DNA of 20,210 nt, from positions 1 through 20,210 of IMG/VR virus record IMGVR_UViG_3300009496_000110; one strand, given 5' to 3'. The stretch's first letter is position 1. Each line of letters starts with the position of its first letter. Shown here in pieces: positions 1 to 5,986 of this stretch. The notes under the pieces are model-generated. The model searched no databases. It was not told where the DNA came from and worked only from the letters and a program-made list of their open reading frames with translations. This stretch comes from a virus. Position numbers and translations under genes: made by a program.

Positions 1-133
1 ATATGCTGAAAAACAGCGAGCCAATATAAGCCTGTTTAAGCGCCTCAAATAGCTAAACCTTTACCAGCAATCAAATAGCCCGCTAAAACCTGTTAGAACG
101 CAATCCAGGCGCTGCTATGGCTATTCTGAGCCA

Positions 134-203
134 TTGTTTTAACCCCTGTTTCACTACTTATATTTTTGGCTCTGTTTGCTGGCGATTGTTTAACCTGTTT
201 CCC
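134..203 (+). repeat. Imperfect direct repeat ATTGTTT(T)AACC(CC)TGTTTC
   Basis: The copy at about 134-152 and the copy at about 185-203 share ATTGTTT, AACC and TGTTTC in the same order. They differ by three inserted bases and their starts are about 51 bp apart. Two further CCTGTT words lie at 31-36 and 89-94. They could be binding sites for an initiator or regulator; there is no direct evidence for that. Confidence 0.4.
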
Positions 204-210
204 GTAATGG

Positions 211-392
211 AGAGACAACAGAGAGACAACAGAGAGACAACAGAGAGACGATAGAGAGACGATAGAGAGACGATAGAGAGACGATAGAGAGACGATAGAG
301 AGACAGCAGAGAGGCAGCAGAGAGGCAGCAGAGAGGCAGCAGAGAGAGAAAGCAGAGAGGCAGCAGAGAGGCAGCAGAGAGAGAAAGCAGAG
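211..392 (+). repeat. Purine-rich tandem array, sixteen 11-13 bp units
   Basis: Sixteen head-to-tail units can be counted. There are three AGAGACAACAG (211-243), five AGAGACGATAG (244-298), one AGAGACAGCAG (299-309) and three AGAGGCAGCAG (310-342). Then come one AGAGAGAAAGCAG (343-355), two AGAGGCAGCAG (356-377) and one AGAGAGAAAGCAG (378-390). Positions 321-355 and 356-390 form a perfect 35 bp higher-order duplication. The 11 bp period is close to one helical turn, so each unit presents the same face of the DNA. The unit length is not a multiple of three, and no + strand frame stays open through the array. A replication origin, packaging or protein-binding array are all possible; the function is unknown. 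Confidence 0.93.
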
Positions 393-400
393 TCTAAAGC

Positions 401-426
401 GTGACCCAAATCCTGGTTCTGGTCAC
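401..426. promoter_or_regulatory. Inverted repeat GTGACC-N14-GGTCAC, possible operator
   Basis: The arms 401-406 and 421-426 are perfect 6 bp inverted copies, and their starts are 20 bp apart, about two helical turns. The site lies just after the tandem array and about 85 bp before the first gene. This placement suits a dimeric regulator controlling the early operon. No convincing -35/-10 pair was found beside it, so the regulatory role is inferred from geometry only. Confidence 0.35.
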
Positions 427-509
427 ATTATAGCACTGGGGAAGTTGAACCATTGGGGAGAATGTTGTCAAATGCTGCGGAACATTTAACCAATAGAGGT
501 ATAAAGACA

Positions 510-812
510 ATGCAACAGGCACACTTACACTTGATAAAATGGGCAATAAACAAAGGCTACACTCTGGAAGTTTGGGGCGATGGCGTAGAGGTAGATTATA
601 AAGGCAGTAAATATAAACCAGCTAAGGAGGCTTCCGAAGCCTGCGATACAGCGCATATTATGCTCTATAAAGACGCTAACAGAGAAGCTGGGAAGCGTTA
701 CGAAGCATGGTTTGTGGTTAATAATTGGAATGATGGCGACGAGAGGATCGGAGACTATTCAGCAAATGCAGTAGGAGAGGCTTGGGACGCTGATTACGAA
801 GCTACCCGATAA
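510..812 (+). CDS. Small early phage protein, unknown function
   Basis: This is a 100-residue, soluble, acidic protein rich in Trp, Asp and Glu. It starts MQQAHLHLIKWA and has no signal peptide or membrane segment. I recognise no domain. A longer in-frame start exists at 453, but ATG 510 is chosen because the leader TTAACCAATAGAGG (486-499) stands 10 bases before it. The same leader precedes the genes at 867 and 1212. It is the first gene of the early cluster, directly after the repeat array. By position, it and its neighbours are candidates for host take-over or counter-defence; that role is inference only. Confidence 0.75.
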   Translation: MQQAHLHLIKWAINKGYTLEVWGDGVEVDYKGSKYKPAKEASEACDTAHIMLYKDANREAGKRYEAWFVVNNWNDGDERIGDYSANAVGEAWDADYEATR

Positions 813-866
813 AATAAATCAATGGCATGGAAGCCCTATTTTTAACCAATAGAGAGAGGCAGAACC

Positions 867-1046
867 ATGATTATTTTAACAGCCCCACAATGGGTAGAGA
901 CTTATACAGAAATGGCAGAGAGTATTGGAGAGAGGTATCACGGAGAAGGAATAGAGGATTTTACATCAGAGGAATGGCTAGAATTGTGTGATTTTGCAGA
1001 GGATTTGCTATATAGCGCAGGAATTAAAAAGGAAGGTGACGCATGA
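867..1046 (+). CDS. Small early phage protein (59 aa), unknown function
   Basis: The ORF reads MIILTAPQWVETY and ends GIKKEGDA, 59 residues, strongly acidic and probably helical. It is short enough to be missed by a 60-residue cut-off. Support for the gene is threefold. The strong leader TTAACCAATAGAGAGAGGC (842-860) ends 6 bases before the ATG, the stop overlaps the next ATG as ATGA at 1043-1046, and the reading fills an otherwise empty gap between two genes. I recognise no domain or family. Confidence 0.75.
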   Translation: MIILTAPQWVETYTEMAESIGERYHGEGIEDFTSEEWLELCDFAEDLLYSAGIKKEGDA

Positions 1047-1225
1047 GAGAGGGTTTAGATTTTACAGATATTGAGGACAATAACGCCCGTACAGAGGCGC
1101 TGGCAGAGTTTGTTGACATTATCAAGTCAATGCCCTATCGTGCCAGTGCAAGGGTCGTAGAGGCCATAAAAGACAGAGTAATTATTAACCAATTAGAGAG
1201 AGGCTTTAACAATGATAATCACTAA
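1043..1225 (+). CDS. Small early phage protein (60 aa), unknown function
   Basis: This 60-residue protein has a mixed acidic and basic helical composition, with MREGLDFTDIEDN at the start and a basic patch around KDRVIINQLERG. It overlaps the upstream gene by four bases (ATGA) and the downstream gene by 14. Its last codons also carry the ribosome-binding leader of the next gene (1185-1204), so that stretch serves two purposes. A GGAAGG ribosome binding site lies at 1031-1036. No family is recognised. Confidence 0.7.
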   Translation: MREGLDFTDIEDNNARTEALAEFVDIIKSMPYRASARVVEAIKDRVIINQLERGFNNDNH

Positions 1226-1400
1226 AACTAGCCCTTTAACGGGCATGCTTAACACAATGGATATTGATGTAACGGAGTTACAAATAGCGCAATGGGAGAG
1301 AGGTATGCTAATTCAAGAGGCCATGCCATTGCTAACAAGAGATGAAAGAGAGTTTATTATGACAGGTTTCACCGCTGCTGATTGGGAGGCTATGCAATGA
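1212..1400 (+). CDS. Small conserved phage protein with DEREFIMTG motif
   Basis: This 62-residue protein carries the segment DIDVTELQIAQWERGMLIQ followed by AMPLLTRDEREFIMTGFTAADWEAM. From memory, short proteins with this WxxGxLIQ...DEREFIMTGxTxxEW pattern are widespread in phage genomes, but I know no function for them. The ATG at 1212 follows the leader TTAACCAATTAGAGAGAGGC (1185-1204). An internal Met at residue 12 or 16 is a possible alternative start, because the conserved part begins only there. The stop overlaps the next start as ATGA. Confidence 0.8.
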   Translation: MIITKTSPLTGMLNTMDIDVTELQIAQWERGMLIQEAMPLLTRDEREFIMTGFTAADWEAMQ

Positions 1401-1645
1401 AAATGCCCTGTAGAGTGACAGACCAGTGGGATAAGGAACCAGACGGAACAGAGGATAAACTAAGCTATATTAGCGACTTTAACGACTATCTGATGCGCGG
1501 TGACTATGACGGAGAAGCGCCTATAAAGACTATAGAGACTCCAGAGTCTCCTTGGGTGATAGCAGAGGCGCGAAAGCAAGCAGCAGAGCAACAAAAGAGA
1601 GTTGAAGAGATTGTTGAAGGTTATAGAAAGCTTTTTAGTAAGTAA
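1397..1645 (+). CDS. Small early phage protein (82 aa), unknown function
   Basis: The protein starts MKMPCRVTDQWDKEPDG and ends with a charged, probably helical segment (about residues 55-82, EARKQAAEQQKRVEEIVEGY). The in-frame start at 1382 is rejected. The ATG at 1397 overlaps the preceding stop as ATGA and has GGGAGG 7 bases upstream (1384-1389), the arrangement seen throughout this operon. No known domain is recognised. A 71 bp gap follows, the largest in the cluster after the one at 813-866. Confidence 0.7.
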   Translation: MKMPCRVTDQWDKEPDGTEDKLSYISDFNDYLMRGDYDGEAPIKTIETPESPWVIAEARKQAAEQQKRVEEIVEGYRKLFSK

Positions 1646-1716
1646 TTATTATTATTTTAAAGGGCTTTAACGAACTATAGAGTAATATTTTATCATAAAT
1701 TTAAGAGGTTTTAAAG
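1646..1716 (+). other. AT-rich 71 bp intergenic gap
   Basis: This short gap is very AT-rich (TAATTATTATTATTTTAAAG at its start) and ends with the ribosome binding site AAGAGG at 1702-1707 before the gene at 1717. It could hold a promoter, but no hexamer pair near consensus with correct spacing is clear. No hairpin followed by a T run was found either, so I call neither promoter nor terminator. Confidence 0.4.
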
Positions 1717-1968
1717 ATGGGACGTAAAATAAGATATTTTCGCAATGGAACAACAGACAGTAGACTTGTAGCAGGTAAACTGTATACTATGAACGAGTTA
1801 GCCAAATTGGTTAATTTTTCGCCATCAACACTACGCAACAGGGTAGGCACTGGCGATACAGTGACAGACGAGCATTTTATCAGCCGCAAGAGAGTACATG
1901 TTATATGGCCTGTGTTCGAGACAGAGGCAGAAGCTAAATCAGCACAATGGTTACGGAGGGCGTTATGA
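1717..1968 (+). CDS. Putative small helix-turn-helix DNA-binding protein
   Basis: This 83-residue basic protein contains a likely helix-turn-helix at residues 25-43 (MNELAKLVNFSPSTLRNRV). That segment has the usual pattern of a first helix, a turn at NFS and a recognition helix TLRNRV. The rest carries several Arg and Lys residues. It could be a transcription regulator, or a protein that modifies the host RNA polymerase or an initiator. It is preceded by an AT-rich gap, so it may head its own sub-operon, and its stop overlaps the next ATG as ATGA. The DNA-binding assignment rests on this motif alone. Confidence 0.6.
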   Translation: MGRKIRYFRNGTTDSRLVAGKLYTMNELAKLVNFSPSTLRNRVGTGDTVTDEHFISRKRVHVIWPVFETEAEAKSAQWLRRAL

Positions 1969-2171
1969 TTTTTAAAGAGTATATGTTGAATGGCACAATG
2001 GATCCAGAGGTTCAGGCAGTGTTTAAGGCGGCAGCAGACATTAGCAATGGTGTGTTTAGCTTGCAAGAGGCCGCTAACTTCTACAAAGTCCACCCAGCAG
2101 TGATTGTTAGATTTATCGCTGAGAGTGCAGAGTACGATATGATTTTTCACAAAGGAGATAAAGAACAATGA
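1965..2171 (+). CDS. Small early protein, possible helix-turn-helix
   Basis: The 68-residue protein starts MIFKEYMLNGTMDPE. The ATG at 1965 is preferred over an in-frame start at 1947 because it overlaps the upstream stop (ATGA) and has ACGGAGGG at 1954-1961. Residues 32-50 (SLQEAANFYKVHPAVIVRF) have the spacing of a helix-turn-helix of the kind that reads a helix, a short turn and a second helix. The score by eye is weaker than for its upstream neighbour. Pairing with that gene suggests two small regulators or a heteromer. This is inference. Confidence 0.55.
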   Translation: MIFKEYMLNGTMDPEVQAVFKAAADISNGVFSLQEAANFYKVHPAVIVRFIAESAEYDMIFHKGDKEQ

Positions 2172-2365
2172 TTTTATTTAACAGAAGTTTGAACATAGAA
2201 CTGATTAATGGTTGCGGTATTTTCCTGGAATTTTCCGACAGCCGACCAGTGTGGTGTTTTAACAAAGACACTGAGGAGACTTACACAATGCCATTTGAGG
2301 GTGTGTTATTAATGCTGCCCTTTATGCTAATCAGCTATGGCAGAGTTTATGAGGAGATAGAATAG
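2168..2365 (+). CDS. Small early phage protein (65 aa), unknown function
   Basis: The 65-residue protein has a central hydrophobic stretch (about residues 43-57, PFEGVLLMLPFMLISYG) in an otherwise polar sequence. It could be one amphipathic or membrane-associated helix. No signal-peptide pattern is seen and no family is recognised. It starts in an ATGA overlap with the gene before it, behind AAAGGAG at 2151-2157. Its stop codon TAG shares a base with the GTG start of the primase-helicase, which ties it into the replication operon. Confidence 0.65.
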   Translation: MILFNRSLNIELINGCGIFLEFSDSRPVWCFNKDTEETYTMPFEGVLLMLPFMLISYGRVYEEIE

Positions 2366-3981
2366 TGGCTAAAATACACCAACCATGTCCAGACTGTGGC
2401 AGTAGCGATGCGCTACAGATTAACGACAACGGCAGCACATTCTGTCACAGTTGTCACAAATACACGCCCAGCAGCCAAGTCAGCGAGGAGACTTGGGATA
2501 TCTCTGTGCCAGTGTCTACTGAGCCGAAGGCTAAACCAGACTTTAGTGCAGTAGAGAGAACACTAACAACAGGAAACTACCAAGCCATTGTCGATAGAGG
2601 TTTAACGACAGCGACAGCTAAAACCTATGGTATCTTGGATCAGGCAGACAGAACCTATTTCTCCTACCATGACCCAGCAGACGCTAATGTACCCATAGCA
2701 GCCAAGATCAGACTGCCAGACAAAAACTTCTACAATGTTGGCAACTGGGCAGGCACTGGCTTGTTTGGTCAGCAGCTATTCAATGGCGGTGGGAAGTACA
2801 TCACCATCTGTGAGGGTGAGTTTGACGCAGCAGCGGCATACCAGATGCAAGGCAGTAAGTACCCGTGTGTCAGTGTCAGGAATGGTGCTGGCGGTGCGCT
2901 GAAAGACTGCAAGGCTGCCTACGAGTATCTGGATAGCTTTGAGGCGATAGTTATATGCTTTGATGCAGATGAGGCAGGAACAAAGGCAGCGCGAGAGGTT
3001 GCAGAGCTGTTTGGCGGCAAGTCAGCCATTGTGAAGCATACCAACGGCCACAAGGATGCCTGTGACTATCTGAAGGCCAATGATGTTAGAGAGTTTACAG
3101 CAGCGTTCTGGGCAGCAGAGAAGTTTGTACCAGATGGCATCATCAATGGCGCTAGTCTCTGGGACGAGGTAAACAGACCAGTGGAGAAGTCTGCTGTGAT
3201 GTACCCGTGGGAGAGTTTAAACAAGCTAACCTACGGCATCAGAGAGGCTGAGTTAGTCACCATCACCGCTGGCTCTGGACTTGGCAAGTCACAGTTTGTC
3301 AGAGAGATTGTGTGGCATATTCTCAAGCATTCTGAGGAGAACATTGGTCTGCTGTTTCTGGAGGAGAATGCACGAAAGACTGCATTGTCGCTAATGTCTC
3401 TAGCAGCTAACAAGCCATTGCACCTACCAGACGTAGAGAGTACAGAGGAGGAGCGATGGGAAGCGTTTGAGACTACCATGGGCACTAACAGACTCTACCT
3501 GTTCGACCATTTCGGCAGCACCAGTGTTGATAACATTATTGCACGTTGTCGCTACATGGCTAAGGCGCTAGACACTAAGTTTTTGTTCCTCGACCACGTT
3601 AGCATTGTTGTGTCAGCGCAGAGCAATGGTGACGAGCGCAAGGCTCTGGATGAAATCTGCACCAAGCTGAGAATGTTAGTGCAAGAGACAGGCATAACAT
3701 TGTTTATGGTTAGCCATCTAAAGCGACCAGACGGCAAAGGCCACGAGGAAGGCGCTGCTAGTAGTCTTTCACAACTCAGAGGCTCTGCATCCATTGCACA
3801 GCTATCAGACATGGTGATAGGGCTGGAGAGGAACGGTCAGGCTGACGATCCTACAGAGAGAAACACCACCTATGTCAGGGTACTGAAGAACCGCTTTTGT
3901 GGCACTACAGGTAAGGCAGGTGGCTTGCTATTCGACCAGACAACAGGTAGAATGACAGAAATTAGAGAAGAGGGACTGTAA
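2365..3981 (+). CDS. Bifunctional primase-helicase, T7 gp4 type
   Basis: This protein unwinds DNA 5'-3' at the phage fork with NTP hydrolysis and makes the RNA primers for lagging-strand synthesis. Domains in order are as follows. A zinc ribbon has C8, C11, C27 and C30. A TOPRIM primase fold has E150 in CEGEFDA and D200/D202 in CFDADEAG. A RecA-like helicase of the DnaB/T7 type has Walker A GSGLGKS at about 303-309, the catalytic-Glu segment GLLFLEEN and Walker B FLFLDHVS. The late motif GSASIAQLSDMVIGLERN is also present. At 538 residues it is close to T7 gp4 (566). The start is GTG, overlapping the preceding TAG. It lies two genes upstream of DNA polymerase, as a replisome partner. All catalytic residues I can check are present. 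Confidence 0.96.
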   Translation: MAKIHQPCPDCGSSDALQINDNGSTFCHSCHKYTPSSQVSEETWDISVPVSTEPKAKPDFSAVERTLTTGNYQAIVDRGLTTATAKTYGILDQADRTYFSYHDPADANVPIAAKIRLPDKNFYNVGNWAGTGLFGQQLFNGGGKYITICEGEFDAAAAYQMQGSKYPCVSVRNGAGGALKDCKAAYEYLDSFEAIVICFDADEAGTKAAREVAELFGGKSAIVKHTNGHKDACDYLKANDVREFTAAFWAAEKFVPDGIINGASLWDEVNRPVEKSAVMYPWESLNKLTYGIREAELVTITAGSGLGKSQFVREIVWHILKHSEENIGLLFLEENARKTALSLMSLAANKPLHLPDVESTEEERWEAFETTMGTNRLYLFDHFGSTSVDNIIARCRYMAKALDTKFLFLDHVSIVVSAQSNGDERKALDEICTKLRMLVQETGITLFMVSHLKRPDGKGHEEGAASSLSQLRGSASIAQLSDMVIGLERNGQADDPTERNTTYVRVLKNRFCGTTGKAGGLLFDQTTGRMTEIREEGL

Positions 3982-4187
3982 TGAGATGCGTAGCGTGTAA
4001 CAAGGCTTTATCGGACTTTGAGTCCACCAGGAAATCTGCAATCAGCGGAGAATACTTAGATATGTGCAATGATTGCTACTTTTACACTGACGATATAGAT
4101 ACCATTGACCGCGAAGACTTACGGTCAGAATCAGACACAGTAATGGAGAGTCAAGAATATGAGCAAGATTGGAAGCTGGATAGCTGA
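3981..4187 (+). CDS. Small CxxC zinc-binding phage protein
   Basis: The 68-residue protein has two CxxC pairs, C3/C6 and C29/C32, separated by FESTRKSAISGEYLD, followed by an acidic tail. The four cysteines can bind one zinc ion in a ribbon-like fold. Proteins with this start (MRC-x-x-C, then TRKSA-x-SG) are familiar next to replication genes in T7-like phages, but I know no proven function. The ATG shares one base with the stop of the primase-helicase (TAATG), which suggests translational coupling and a role linked to replication. Confidence 0.82.
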   Translation: MRCVACNKALSDFESTRKSAISGEYLDMCNDCYFYTDDIDTIDREDLRSESDTVMESQEYEQDWKLDS

Positions 4188-4371
4188 ACAGCAAGAGAGC
4201 AAGGCACAGACAGCCTATACTAACCCGTATGACAGACACAGCAACACAGACAACGCAACGAGGCAATACTATGTTGATTACGCTGGATATAGAAACAAAC
4301 ACCAGCCACGACAATATCTGGGTAGTGGTAACTCAGGACGTAGAGACTGGAGAGATGCTAGAGCATTATAG
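4159..4371 (+). CDS. Small ORF overlapping the start of DNA polymerase
   Basis: The reading frame gives 70 residues, starting MSKIGSWIAEQQESKAQT, and becomes Arg, Gly and Tyr rich. It overlaps the upstream gene by 29 bases and the polymerase by 101 bases in a different frame. A ribosome binding site ATGGAGAG lies at 4143-4150, before the ATG. The start resembles short MSKIG-type proteins seen beside replication genes in related phages, as far as I recall. The C-terminal half is doubtful as a conserved product, because it is constrained by the exonuclease domain of the polymerase on the same strand. Confidence 0.5.
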   Translation: MSKIGSWIAEQQESKAQTAYTNPYDRHSNTDNATRQYYVDYAGYRNKHQPRQYLGSGNSGRRDWRDARAL

Positions 4372-5914
4372 TGCTATGACTCTAGCGCCTCTGATTAGTC
4401 AGGCATCAGGCGTTATAGGCCACAACATTGTAGGCTTTGATGCGCCAGTGCTGCTGAAGCAGTGGAACCTGCACATACCAACACCAAAGCAGCGTGACAC
4501 ATTGGTGATGTCGCGTCTATACAACCCATCACTGGAAGGAGGCCACAGCCTAGACTCTTGGGGCAAACGCTTTGGCGACCACAAGATAGACTTCCACGAC
4601 TACGATGGTGGACTGTCTGACGAGATGGTGGAGTATTGCAGGCAGGATGTTGCACTAACTACTAGACTGTACAAGCACTTAACTGACACACTGAAGCGTG
4701 AGGGGTTTTCACAACAATGCGTAGATTTAGAAGAGAAGGTCGCTATCATTACGGCACAGCAGGAGCGCAACGGCTTTATGCTAGACGTAGAGCAAGCAAC
4801 TTTGCTGTGGCAGGACATAACCCACAAGATGCGACAGATAACGGAACAGCTACAGAAAGTGTTTCCACCAATAGTGGAGGAACGCTGGAGCGAGAAGACG
4901 GGGAAGCGACTGAAGGACAAGGTGACAGAGTTTAACGTAGGCTCTCGTAAGCAGATTGCAGAGAGGCTGGAAGGTGTAGGCGTTAAGTTTAAGCTACAGA
5001 CTGAGAAGGGCGCTATCATCGTCAATGAGAAGGTGTTAGAAGGCATTGACGTACCAGAGGCTAAGACGATATACGAGTACCTGATGTTGCAGAAGAGAGC
5101 AGCACAGATAGACTCTTGGCTAACCCATGAGAAAGATGGTAGGGTACACGGCAGAGTTATCACCAACGGTGCTGTAACAGGCCGTATGACGCACCACAGC
5201 CCTAACCTAGCACAAGTGCCATCAGTGTCTGCACCGTATGGCAGAGAGTGTAGATCATTCTGGTGTGTGCCTGAAGGACATAAACTAATAGGCTGTGATG
5301 CCAGTGGCTTAGAACTGCGTATGCTTGCACACTACATGCGCGACGAGAGATACACCAACGAAATACTAAGCGGTGACATCCACACAGCTAACATGAAAGC
5401 AGCAGGGCTTACAGATCGTAACCAAGCCAAGACATTCATCTACGCTTTCTTGTATGGCGCTGGTGCAGCCAAGATAGGTCAGATAGTAGGCGGTGGCTAC
5501 AGAGAGGGTCAGCAGCTTATAGACTCGTTCCTACGCAACACACCAGCACTGGCGAAGTTACGAGAGAAGGTAGCAACACACTCAGCAGGCGGCACACTAC
5601 CTGGTCTGGACGGCAGACGCTTACGAGTCAGGAGCGAACACGCTGCACTAAACACGCTATTGCAAGGTGCTGGTGCTGTTGTGATGAAGCAGGCTCTGGT
5701 GTTGTTGTCAGAGTCACTTAACCAATACGACATTCCACACAAGCTAGTGGCTAATGTGCATGATGAATTTCAGATAGAAGTACCAGAGAATTTTGCTGAT
5801 GTAGTAGGCAAAGCAGCAGTACGAGCCATCAGGAATGCAGGAGATGTGTTAGACCTGCGCTGCCCTCTTGATGCTGAATACAATGTAGGAAATAACTGGG
5901 CAGAGACGCATTGA
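4271..5914 (+). CDS. DNA polymerase, family A, with 3'-5' exonuclease
   Basis: This is the replicative polymerase. The exonuclease domain has D6/E8 (LDIETN), D57 (GHNIVGFD) and D126 (YCRQDVALT). The polymerase domain has motif A with D343 (CDASGLELRM), motif B R383...K387...Y391...Y395 (RNQAKTFIYAFLYGAG) and motif C H497-D498-E499. The residue matching E. coli Pol I F762 is Tyr, as in T7. At 547 residues it is about 150 shorter than T7 gp5. I see no obvious insertion matching the T7 thioredoxin-binding loop, but that needs an alignment. The ATG at 4271 is chosen over a start at 4229 because the exonuclease motif begins right after it and CGAGG stands 8 bases upstream (4258-4262). The stop codon lies inside the -35 box of the next promoter. 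Confidence 0.96.
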   Translation: MLITLDIETNTSHDNIWVVVTQDVETGEMLEHYSAMTLAPLISQASGVIGHNIVGFDAPVLLKQWNLHIPTPKQRDTLVMSRLYNPSLEGGHSLDSWGKRFGDHKIDFHDYDGGLSDEMVEYCRQDVALTTRLYKHLTDTLKREGFSQQCVDLEEKVAIITAQQERNGFMLDVEQATLLWQDITHKMRQITEQLQKVFPPIVEERWSEKTGKRLKDKVTEFNVGSRKQIAERLEGVGVKFKLQTEKGAIIVNEKVLEGIDVPEAKTIYEYLMLQKRAAQIDSWLTHEKDGRVHGRVITNGAVTGRMTHHSPNLAQVPSVSAPYGRECRSFWCVPEGHKLIGCDASGLELRMLAHYMRDERYTNEILSGDIHTANMKAAGLTDRNQAKTFIYAFLYGAGAAKIGQIVGGGYREGQQLIDSFLRNTPALAKLREKVATHSAGGTLPGLDGRRLRVRSEHAALNTLLQGAGAVVMKQALVLLSESLNQYDIPHKLVANVHDEFQIEVPENFADVVGKAAVRAIRNAGDVLDLRCPLDAEYNVGNNWAETH

Positions 5915-5940
5915 CAAATCCGTACCATTCGTGGTATAAT
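5911..5940 (+). promoter_or_regulatory. Near-consensus sigma70-type promoter, extended -10
   Basis: TTGACA (5911-5916) and TATAAT (5935-5940) both match consensus exactly, with an 18 bp spacer and TGG directly before the -10 (extended -10). Transcription should start near 5946-5948. The spacer contains TACCA-TTCG-TGGTA (5922-5935), a 5 bp inverted repeat that reaches into the -10 and could be a repressor site. The polymerase stop codon TGA lies within the -35 box. The promoter would drive the ssDNA-binding protein and the genes down to the reductase through the host RNA polymerase. Confidence 0.9.
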
Positions 5941-5945
5941 ATATG

Positions 5946-5963
5946 TAGATCAGTTGTGATCTA
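5946..5963 (+). promoter_or_regulatory. Palindrome TAGATCA-GTTG-TGATCTA at the transcript start
   Basis: A perfect 7 bp inverted repeat with a 4-base loop (arms 5946-5952 and 5957-5963) begins 5 bases after the -10 box. As DNA it is a possible operator covering the start site. As RNA it would be a hairpin at the very 5' end of the message, which can protect it from decay. The ribosome binding site AAAGAGG (5972-5978) lies outside it, so translation would not be blocked. Confidence 0.6.
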
Positions 5964-5986
5964 AAACAACCAAAGAGGCAATTAGT

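Larger units (their letters stand above)
1..509. other. Non-coding leader/terminal region before the early genes
   Basis: I see no credible gene in the first 509 bases. The stretch is AT-rich and holds four CCTGTT words (31-36, 89-94, 145-150, 194-199), a 16-unit tandem array and an inverted repeat, each described separately. Two segments, about 134-152 and 185-203, are near copies of each other (ATTGTTTTAACCCCTGTTTC and ATTGTTTAACCTGTTTC). The content fits an origin, packaging or early control region at the head of the early operon. Which of these it is cannot be read from the sequence alone. Confidence 0.6.

Noticed and set aside
211-392. CRISPR array
   Set aside because: Units are 11-13 bp and directly joined, with no unique spacers and no cas genes.
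158-409. Open - strand frame through the tandem array, giving a Ser/Leu-rich repeat protein
   Set aside because: Its sequence is only the array read backwards (SLSSLYRLS-like repeats), with no ribosome site. It is a composition artefact.
1668-1684. T7-like phage promoter (ACTATAGAG core)
   Set aside because: Only a short core resembles the T7 promoter, a similar word occurs within a gene near 1526, and no phage RNA polymerase is seen in the window.
1701-2168. 155-residue - strand frame
   Set aside because: It lies antisense to two well-packed + strand genes with good ribosome sites and has low-complexity, Cys/Ser-rich character.
4600-5166. 188-residue - strand frame opposite DNA polymerase
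   Set aside because: It is antisense to confirmed polymerase coding sequence and has no motifs or operon context.
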